Shown here: positions 1 to 4,678 of the stretch, in pieces
Position numbering within the stretch: the first letter of the stretch is position 1
Layout of the letters: every line of letters begins with the position of its first letter
From: Candidatus Gastranaerophilales bacterium
GTDB lineage: Bacteria; Cyanobacteriota; Vampirovibrionia; Gastranaerophilales; Gastranaerophilaceae
Assembly (NCBI GenBank): GCA_900548405.1
Contig: UNSJ01000071.1
Coordinates: 1-6,249, forward strand
Length of the DNA: 6,249 nt
Direction of reading: 5' to 3'
The notes under the pieces: generated by a model
The model's database searches: none
What the model saw: the letters and a program-made list of their open reading frames with translations, nothing else
What the model was told of the DNA's origin: nothing
Program-made: the position numbers and the translations under genes

Positions 1-70
1 ATAGTGATATATTACATCACAATTATAATGGAGTTTGTATGAAAGAAATGAGAGCTTTTACCCTTGCTGA
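1..70 (+). repeat. Pilin 5' leader repeat, copy 1
   Basis: This block matches 1107-1176 at 68 of 70 positions, with the first 55 bases identical. The two mismatches (T56/G1162 and C62/T1168) are both synonymous third-position changes in Ala and Thr codons. The block covers about 38 bases of untranslated leader, the GGAG ribosome binding site at 30-33 and the codons for MKEMRAFTLAE. Identity in the non-coding part as well as the coding part points to recent duplication or gene conversion (inference). It runs to the window edge, so its left end is unknown and it may extend further upstream. Confidence 0.93.
4..20. promoter_or_regulatory. Hyphenated palindrome in the pilin leader, copy 1
   Basis: The arms GTGAT and ATCAC are separated by seven bases. 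The inner bases also pair around the centre, with one mismatch, giving a near-perfect 17-base dyad. The same sequence is at 1110-1126. It could be an operator or a small 5' UTR hairpin, and no regulator can be named. It is conserved between copies, but so is the whole duplicated block, so conservation alone does not prove function. Confidence 0.35.
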
Positions 71-872
71 AGGTGCTACGCATGTAGTTAAGTTTAAAAG
101 TCTTAGCAAATATGGGTTTACTCTTGCTGAAGTATTAATTACCCTGGGGGTTATCGGTGTAGTGGCTGCACTTACTATGCCAAGTGTTATGAGCAACGTA
201 AGAGAGCTTGTAATTAAAAATCAATTTAAAAAAACTTATTCTGTAATATCAAATGCTTTTAAAAAAGCAGAAGCTGATTTAGGATATGCACCATATTGCT
301 TTTACTGGAAGCAGAATCCATACGGGGCTGCTAAATGTGTGAATTATAATGATGCCGGTAACTGTACAAAGTATGAAATGGCTGACGGTTCAAGTCTTCC
401 CGGAGACTATAACGGACCGCGTGAGAATTGTTCGGATTTAGGTAATGCAGTTATTAAAAATTTAAATATTGTGAAAACATGCAATGGTAATGCTTATCCC
501 GGATGTATCCCTGATTATGCCGGAAATGACACAATTAAAAAATCAAATAATGATACTATGAATGATTATGACATAAATAAAGCAACGTCAGGTTGTGGTT
601 CCTGGAGAAAGTCTAACATTTTAAATTCAAATAGAGCATATGTCTTAGCTGACGGTCAAATAATTCTAAGTTATGGTACGACATTTTCGCCTACTATTTT
701 TGCAATTGATGTAAACGGTAAAAAAGGACCTAATAAATGGGGTTACGATTTATTTGAATTTTCAACCGCAGGTTCTATGAACATGCCTTTAACAATAGAT
801 TACGGCAGATGCAGTGTTATAGACAAAGGTGGAAAATCAACCAAAAATATGCTACTTGAGGTTAATAAATAA
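39..872 (+). CDS. Type IV pilin / T2SS pseudopilin-like protein with doubled FTLAE motif
   Basis: A 277-residue prepilin-type protein, predicted to be processed by a PilD-type prepilin peptidase and anchored in or assembled from the inner membrane. Two copies of FTLAE are present, at residues 7-11 and 27-31. The second is the better processing site: Gly26 at -1, Phe27 at +1, Glu31 at +5, followed directly by the hydrophobic helix (about 27-50) with LITLGVIGVVAALT. Cleavage there would leave an unusually long 26-residue leader. The rest is a soluble domain with eight Cys (87, 100, 109, 131, 148, 156, 186, 258), suggesting disulfides. A late module, DVNGKKGPNKWGYDLF from residue 224, is shared with the next pilin gene. 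The ATG at 39 is supported by GGAG at 30-33 with 5-base spacing. The substrate or pilus type cannot be told. Family call is firm; role as major pilin, minor pilin or pseudopilin is open. Confidence 0.85.
   Translation: MKEMRAFTLAEGATHVVKFKSLSKYGFTLAEVLITLGVIGVVAALTMPSVMSNVRELVIKNQFKKTYSVISNAFKKAEADLGYAPYCFYWKQNPYGAAKCVNYNDAGNCTKYEMADGSSLPGDYNGPRENCSDLGNAVIKNLNIVKTCNGNAYPGCIPDYAGNDTIKKSNNDTMNDYDINKATSGCGSWRKSNILNSNRAYVLADGQIILSYGTTFSPTIFAIDVNGKKGPNKWGYDLFEFSTAGSMNMPLTIDYGRCSVIDKGGKSTKNMLLEVNK
57..132 (+). repeat. 16-base direct repeats bounding a 60-base in-frame insert
   Basis: Positions 57-72 and 117-132 match at 15 of 16 bases (TTTACYCTTGCTGAAG) and lie exactly 60 bases, or 20 codons, apart. 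Each encodes the FTLAE motif. Collapse between the repeats would restore a plain MKEMRAFTLAEVLITLG prepilin start without breaking the frame. The same 14-base core occurs a third time at 1163-1176 in the next pilin gene. The DNA between the repeats encodes GATHVVKFKSLSKYG. Confidence 0.9.
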
Positions 873-895
873 TCTATATTTATGACAACTTTAAC

Positions 896-924
896 TTGAT
901 ATGGTTTCAAAAATTTGTTATAAT
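896..924 (+). promoter_or_regulatory. Sigma70-type promoter upstream of the small ORF
   Basis: TTGATA at 896-901 and a perfect TATAAT at 919-924 are separated by 17 bases. TG at 917-918 does not stand one base before the hexamer, so this rests on the -35/-10 pair rather than an extended -10. Transcription would start near 931, just ahead of the strong ribosome binding site at 935-941. It also lies in the gap after the first pilin gene, so it separates the downstream genes from it. Confidence 0.75.
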
Positions 925-947
925 GTTAATAACGAAAGGAGCAATTA

Positions 948-1055
948 ATGAGAAAATTTAGTAAAAAAGCTGCTACGTTATTTGGAGAAAATATGACAAA
1001 GCTCCAATGTAACGGGTCAAGCGGCTACGGTTGCGGGGGGGGGGCAGACTTTTAA
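948..1055 (+). CDS. Small ORF, 35 residues, Gly/Cys-rich end, unknown function
   Basis: A 35-codon ORF starts at ATG 948 and ends at TAA 1053-1055. It has a strong AAAGGAG ribosome binding site (935-941, 6-base spacing) and a good promoter directly upstream, which is why I think it is translated. The N-terminal half is basic (MRKFSKKAATLFGENMTK); the end reads LQCNGSSGYGCGGGADF, with two Cys seven residues apart. I do not recognise the family. The three Gly codons and following frame are set by a ten-G run at 1035-1044. With nine G the product would be 45 residues, ending at 1086. With eight or eleven G the frame would stay open into the pilin gene at 1145, giving a fusion of about 280 residues. 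It could be a leader peptide, an independent small protein, or the displaced 5' end of a longer gene. Confidence 0.5.
   Translation: MRKFSKKAATLFGENMTKLQCNGSSGYGCGGGADF
1035..1044 (+). repeat. Poly-G tract (10 G) inside the small ORF
   Basis: Ten consecutive G residues stand out in an AT-rich background. G homopolymers of this length are known to change length by slipped-strand mispairing in contingency loci of other bacteria, such as Campylobacter and Neisseria. Here the length decides whether the ORF beginning at 948 stops at 1055, stops at 1086, or reads into the pilin gene. Variability is inferred; a sequencing or assembly length error is also possible. Confidence 0.85.
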
Positions 1056-1080
1056 GCTCCGCCCAAGCGTTTTTAGAGGG

Positions 1081-1108
1081 TTGTAAAAATAATAAAACCT
1101 GTTATAAT
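1081..1108 (+). promoter_or_regulatory. Probable promoter of the second pilin gene
   Basis: TATAAT at 1103-1108 is a perfect -10. Sixteen bases upstream is TTGTAA (1081-1086), a partial -35. The sequence around the -10 (TGTTATAAT) resembles that of the promoter at 919-924. Transcription would begin near 1115, about 30 bases before the ATG. It would let the pilin gene be expressed independently of the small ORF. The -10 just precedes the duplicated leader block beginning at 1107. Confidence 0.6.
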
Positions 1109-1176
1109 AGTGATATATTACATCACAATTATAATGGAGTTTGTATGAAAGAAATGAGAGCGTTTACTCTTGCTGA
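1107..1176 (+). repeat. Pilin 5' leader repeat, copy 2
   Basis: Partner of 1-70, at an offset of 1106 bases with two mismatches. It contains the leader, the GGAG site at 1136-1139 and the codons for MKEMRAFTLAE of the second pilin gene. Similarity drops beyond 1176, where the first gene carries its insert. This copy joins smoothly to the hydrophobic-helix codons, so it looks like the more native context (inference). Confidence 0.93.
1110..1126. promoter_or_regulatory. Hyphenated palindrome at the predicted transcription start, copy 2
   Basis: Arms GTGAT and ATCAC are spaced by seven bases, identical to 4-20. The site sits directly after the -10 at 1103-1108 and spans the expected start near 1115. 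That is a usual place for a repressor operator or a 5' UTR hairpin. No known regulator consensus is matched with confidence; the half-site spacing differs from that of a CRP site. Confidence 0.35.
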
Positions 1177-1792
1177 GGTATTGGTCACACTTGGTATTAT
1201 TGGTGTGGTTTCAGCTATGACAGTTCCGTCTTTGATGCAGAATTACCAGCGTCAAAGCTATGTTACGCAGTTGCATAAGGTTTATAATGAAACTAATCAG
1301 GCTTTAGTTCAGTATATTAATGAGAGTAATGCCATTAATCTGTCGGAAGCAGGTTTAAACTCCAATGCTGCTGCAGAAACTTTTATGAAAAAGTATTTTC
1401 GAATTGTGCAAACTTGCGACTCAACGGCAAACTGCTTTTCTGATAATTACAAATCATTATCAGGTGCTGATTACAGTGGTGTTATGGATAAAAATGTAAA
1501 AGCTTTTATTTTAGCTAACGGAGCTTCTATAAGATTTAATTATGCTAAATCAGGTGATAAATTATATAATGTTGCTGTTGATATTAACGGGCTGAAGGGA
1601 CCTAATATTCACGGTCGTGATTTGTTTTTTATGTTTATATATAATAACGGATTAATTGATGACAGAGGCGAATCAGCTCCTATGACAGAAGATGCAAGAA
1701 ATACTGCATATGAGGAGAAATGTCAAAAAGTTTCGAATATAGGCGGCTGTTTTGGAAAAATATTAAATGATAATTGGGAGATGACATACTGA
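1145..1792 (+). CDS. Type IV pilin / T2SS pseudopilin-like protein
   Basis: A 215-residue prepilin-type protein, counted from ATG 1145. That start is chosen because GGAG at 1136-1139 lies five bases upstream and because it gives a normal short leader, MKEMRA, before Phe7 (+1) and Glu11 (+5). The frame is open further upstream to the G run, but the TTG at 1031 has no ribosome binding site. The -1 residue is Ala rather than the usual Gly. A hydrophobic helix spans about 7-30 (VLVTLGIIGVVSAMTVPSL). The soluble domain has four Cys (91, 97, 193, 202), probably two disulfides. From residue 146 comes DINGLKGPNIHGRDLFFMF, the same module as in the first pilin gene. The two proteins share only the leader, helix and this module; their middle parts differ. 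It would be membrane-inserted, processed by a prepilin peptidase, and assembled by a type IV filament or type II secretion machine not encoded here. Confidence 0.87.
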   Translation: MKEMRAFTLAEVLVTLGIIGVVSAMTVPSLMQNYQRQSYVTQLHKVYNETNQALVQYINESNAINLSEAGLNSNAAAETFMKKYFRIVQTCDSTANCFSDNYKSLSGADYSGVMDKNVKAFILANGASIRFNYAKSGDKLYNVAVDINGLKGPNIHGRDLFFMFIYNNGLIDDRGESAPMTEDARNTAYEEKCQKVSNIGGCFGKILNDNWEMTY

Positions 1793-1827
1793 TTTAAAAA
1801 GTGATTCAGGTTTAACCTTACAAGGCT

Positions 1828-1848
1828 ATAAACAAAACTTTTGTTTAT
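1828..1848. promoter_or_regulatory. Perfect inverted repeat upstream of the ABC importer genes (candidate operator)
   Basis: Arms ATAAACAAAA and TTTTGTTTAT are perfectly complementary around a single central C. The dyad covers the region between the expected -35 and -10 of the importer promoter, typical for a repressor binding site. It does not resemble a rho-independent terminator: each arm has a single G or C, there is no room for a loop, and no T run follows. The regulator is unknown. Confidence 0.5.
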
Positions 1849-1856
1849 GTTATTCT
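1848..1856 (+). promoter_or_regulatory. Extended -10 promoter for the ABC importer genes
   Basis: TG at 1848-1849 followed by T and TATTCT at 1851-1856 gives an extended -10 element. No convincing -35 exists, since the right distance falls within the inverted repeat at 1828-1848. Transcription would start about base 1863, at or next to the ATG, so the message could be leaderless or nearly so. Moderate support only. Confidence 0.4.
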
Positions 1857-1862
1857 AGGACT

Positions 1863-3704
1863 ATGAAAAGGGCTATTTATGTTATCTTGGTTTTAATTGC
1901 GGTCTTAGCTATTGCAAAGGCTTGTCTGAGGGCAGATGTGCCTGATGCCGAACGCCCTAAGCTTAGACCTAAAGCAGAAGTTCTTCATGATTATTACCCT
2001 TATTCACCTGAAAACGTAACAATAAACGGAACTGACTATATTCAATCACAAGCTCCGATAGGAAAATTCGGGGGAACTTTTGTTTCGTCAACTATTGGTG
2101 AAGGTCCTAAGACTTTTAATCCGTTCAATTCAAAGGACAATATTTCATCGCAAATGTCTGATATTATGTATGACGGGCTTGTTACAACTCATCCCGTTAC
2201 GGGAGAAACTATTCCCAAGCTTGCAAAATCTTATCAAGTAAACGGAAACGAATATATTATAAAACTTAGAAAAGGTATTAAATGGTCTGACGGAAAACCT
2301 ATTACGGCTGATGATGTTGTATTTACATGGCAGAATATAATATTCGACGGTTTCGGCAATACATCAGTGCGTGATTCTATAATTATTGACGGAAAACTTC
2401 CATCAGTTCAAAAAATAGATGATTATACGGTTAAATTTGTTACGCCAAAGCCGTTTGCTCCGTTTTTGAGAATGCTGTCTTCTCCGATAGCACCAAAACA
2501 TGTTTTTGAACCTGCTGTTAAAAAGGGGAAATCTTACTTTGAGGGTTTCTTATCTACAAATACTAATCCCAAAAATTTTGTAACATCGGGCGCATTTAGG
2601 CTTAAAGAATACGTTCCGGCACAGCGTGTGGTTTTTGAAAGAAATCCTGATTATTACTATATAAATAAAAATAATGATAAGCTTCCGTATCTTGACAAGT
2701 TAATATATCTGATTGTAGGTGATATAAACAATCAGGTTTTAAAATTCGAAGGCAGCGAACTGGATGAAATAAGTTTGCAGGGTGCAAATGTAGCGCGTTT
2801 TAAAGAAATGGAAAAACATTCTGATTTTACCGTTTACAATATTGGACCCGCAACAGGTACGATGTATCTTGCAATGAATATGAATAACCGCAAAGATGAT
2901 AAAGGTAAGTATTATGTTGATACCAAAAAGCAGTTATGGTTTCAGGATAAAAATTTTCGTCAGGCGGTAGATTATGCATTAGACAGAAAAAATATGGTAT
3001 TTAATATTGCAAACGGTTTGGGAGAACCTCTTTTTACACCGGAAACTTTAAACTCTATATTTTTAAATAAAGACTTAAAAGCTTATGATAAAGATTTAAA
3101 TAAATCTAAAGAGCTTTTAAAAAAATCAGGTTTTTACTGGGATAAAGCAGGACACCTGATTGACAAATTCGGTAATCATGTTGAATTTGACTTATACACA
3201 AATGCAGGGAATACCGAACGTGAAGCTATTGGTGTTATGGTCAAACAGGATTTGGAAGATTTAGGTATGAAAGTTAATTTTAAACCTATTGAATTTAATT
3301 CTCTTGTAAATAAACTTATGGCAACCCTTGATTGGGATATGGTTATAATGGGATTTACAGGGTCGCCTCTGGAACCTAACGGAGGCAAAAACGTATGGCT
3401 TTCCGATGGAACTCTGCATATATTTAATCAGAGATTGGAAAAAGATTACAACAGCAAAAGATATCCTTTTGAAAGCCGTCTTGATTATCTGTATACACAA
3501 GGAGCATTGGCTGTAAAATTTGAAGACAGAAAAAAATATTACGATGAATATCAGGCTATTGTATATGATGAAAAACCGCTGATATATATTTATTCGCCGA
3601 TTGTAATTGTTGCAATTAGAGATAAATTTAAAAATATTTATCCGACAAGTCTTGGCGGTGTAACGCATAATATTGAAGAAATTTATGTGGAGGAAAGCAA
3701 GTAG
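1863..3704 (+). CDS. ABC transporter substrate-binding protein, family 5 (oligopeptide/dipeptide type)
   Basis: A 613-residue extracytoplasmic solute-binding protein of the OppA/DppA family (SBP_bac_5), expected to capture peptides or similar ligands and pass them to the two permeases encoded next. An N-terminal hydrophobic segment (about 4-20) ends at Cys21. The residues before it, AKA, make a poor lipobox because of Lys19, so it may be a lipoprotein or a membrane-anchored protein. Family signatures: LRKGIKWSDGKPITADDVVF near 135-154, TSGAFRLKEY and FERNPDYY at 241-265, NFRQAVDYALDRKNM at 364-378, and a late NGGKNVWLSDGTLHIFNQ segment at 506-523. It is somewhat longer than the typical 500-550 residues. 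ATG 1863 is the first in-frame start and gives a good signal sequence. The only Shine-Dalgarno-like bases, AGGA, sit just two bases away, so initiation may be leaderless. The TAG stop shares its last G with the next gene's GTG. Ligand is not predictable. Confidence 0.93.
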   Translation: MKRAIYVILVLIAVLAIAKACLRADVPDAERPKLRPKAEVLHDYYPYSPENVTINGTDYIQSQAPIGKFGGTFVSSTIGEGPKTFNPFNSKDNISSQMSDIMYDGLVTTHPVTGETIPKLAKSYQVNGNEYIIKLRKGIKWSDGKPITADDVVFTWQNIIFDGFGNTSVRDSIIIDGKLPSVQKIDDYTVKFVTPKPFAPFLRMLSSPIAPKHVFEPAVKKGKSYFEGFLSTNTNPKNFVTSGAFRLKEYVPAQRVVFERNPDYYYINKNNDKLPYLDKLIYLIVGDINNQVLKFEGSELDEISLQGANVARFKEMEKHSDFTVYNIGPATGTMYLAMNMNNRKDDKGKYYVDTKKQLWFQDKNFRQAVDYALDRKNMVFNIANGLGEPLFTPETLNSIFLNKDLKAYDKDLNKSKELLKKSGFYWDKAGHLIDKFGNHVEFDLYTNAGNTEREAIGVMVKQDLEDLGMKVNFKPIEFNSLVNKLMATLDWDMVIMGFTGSPLEPNGGKNVWLSDGTLHIFNQRLEKDYNSKRYPFESRLDYLYTQGALAVKFEDRKKYYDEYQAIVYDEKPLIYIYSPIVIVAIRDKFKNIYPTSLGGVTHNIEEIYVEESK

Positions 3705-4678
3705 TGGAAATCTTAAAATATATTTTAAAAAGAATACTTCAGACTATACCGCTGCTTATTATTGTATCGTTAATAAGCTTTTTCATAATCCGTTTGTCGC
3801 CTGTTGACCCGCTTGCCGAGTTGAGATTAAATCCTTCTGTATCAAAAGAAACACTTCAAAAAGAAACAGAAAGATTAGGTCTTGATAAACCGATTATCGT
3901 ACAGTATGCAAAATGGGCGAAATCTTTTGTAAAAGGAGATTTAGGTATTACATCCAATGGAGAGAAAGTCAGTACGAAGTTAAAAGAAAGAATTCCAAAT
4001 ACATTACTTTTGACAACAATTGTAATATTTTTATCGTGGATTGTTGGTGTGCCTTTGGGCATACTTGCTGCTGTATTTTGGAAAACTCCTTTTGACAGAT
4101 TATTGACGGTTTTAACAAGTGTGGGAATGGCAATTCCGTCATTCTTCTTTGCTGTTTTACTTTTGATATTTGCAGTTAAAACAGGTTGGTTCCCCGTCGG
4201 AGGGCTTACAAGCTCTAATTTTATGGAAATGACTTTTGGGCAAAAAATTTGGGATGTAACTCACCACCTCATACTTCCTGTTACGGTTTTGTTTACTCTT
4301 TCTCTTGCTGGACTGCAAAGACAAATGAGAGCAAATCTGCTTGATGTTTTAGACAGTGATTATGTGAAATTCGCACGTGCTAAAGGTTTAAGCGAGTTTA
4401 AAGTGATTGTAAAACACGCTTTAAGAAATGCTGTTAACCCTTTGATTACACTGTTGGGATTTGAGTTTGCAGGTTTGTTAAGCGGTGCTGCATTAACAGA
4501 ATACGTTTTTCAATACCCCGGTTTAGGAAGGTTAATTCTTGAAGCTGTTTTGCGTTCTGATATTAACCTTGTAATGGCATCTTTAATGATGGGGGCAATT
4601 ATGCTTGTTGCAGGCAACCTTATTGCTGATATTCTGCTGATTATTACTGATCCGAGAATCAGGGGAGGTCAGGCATGA
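3704..4678 (+). CDS. ABC transporter permease, OppB/DppB type
   Basis: A 324-residue inner-membrane permease of the binding-protein-dependent transport family (BPD_transp_1). It would form half of the translocation channel of the peptide-type importer. The N-terminus MEILKYILKRILQTIPLL is typical of OppB/DppB. Six hydrophobic segments lie at about 14-31, 101-125, 133-158, 189-204, 247-269 and 289-314. Residues 224-243 carry the cytoplasmic EAA-type loop, ARAKGLSEFKVIVKHALRNA, which contacts the ATPase. The C-terminus ends DPRIRGG, as is usual. The start is GTG 3704, overlapping the previous stop by one base, with GGAGG at 3689-3693 ten bases upstream. Length is normal for the family, with no sign of damage. 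Its last four bases overlap the next gene, so translation is probably coupled. Confidence 0.95.
   Translation: MEILKYILKRILQTIPLLIIVSLISFFIIRLSPVDPLAELRLNPSVSKETLQKETERLGLDKPIIVQYAKWAKSFVKGDLGITSNGEKVSTKLKERIPNTLLLTTIVIFLSWIVGVPLGILAAVFWKTPFDRLLTVLTSVGMAIPSFFFAVLLLIFAVKTGWFPVGGLTSSNFMEMTFGQKIWDVTHHLILPVTVLFTLSLAGLQRQMRANLLDVLDSDYVKFARAKGLSEFKVIVKHALRNAVNPLITLLGFEFAGLLSGAALTEYVFQYPGLGRLILEAVLRSDINLVMASLMMGAIMLVAGNLIADILLIITDPRIRGGQA
4662..4669 (+). promoter_or_regulatory. Ribosome binding site for the OppC-type permease
   Basis: GGGGAGGT lies five bases before the ATG at 4675, inside the end of the upstream permease gene. It fixes the start of the second permease at the ATGA overlap and supports translational coupling. 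Confidence 0.8.

Noticed and set aside
24..29. TATAAT as a -10 element for the first pilin gene (and 1130-1135 for the second)
   Set aside because: It would start transcription within the ribosome binding site region, no -35 lies at the right distance, and in the second copy a better promoter exists at 1081-1108.
1042..1064. Hairpin GGGC / GCCC around the end of the G tract, as terminator or attenuator
   Set aside because: Only four pairs with a 15-base loop, and the T run at 1070-1074 is not adjacent to the stem.
1031..1144. Start of the second pilin at TTG 1031
   Set aside because: It lies in the G-tract region without a ribosome binding site, whereas ATG 1145 has GGAG at proper spacing and gives a normal prepilin leader identical to that of the other pilin gene.
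1808..1818. Small palindrome AGGTT-T-AACCT after the second pilin gene
   Set aside because: Five-base arms alone are too short to support a regulatory call in AT-rich DNA.
1828..1856. Rho-independent terminator after the second pilin gene
   Set aside because: The inverted repeat is almost all A/T, has a one-base centre and is not followed by a T run; an operator fits better.
2602..2787. Minus-strand ORF inside the substrate-binding protein gene
   Set aside because: It lies opposite a well-supported gene, and its product has no recognisable domain.
3176..3668. Two overlapping minus-strand ORFs inside the substrate-binding protein gene
   Set aside because: Their products show no domain, and they lie antisense to conserved family 5 binding-protein sequence.
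3856..4095. Minus- and plus-strand ORFs inside the first permease gene
   Set aside because: Both are alternative frames of a clear OppB-type permease, with no motif of their own.
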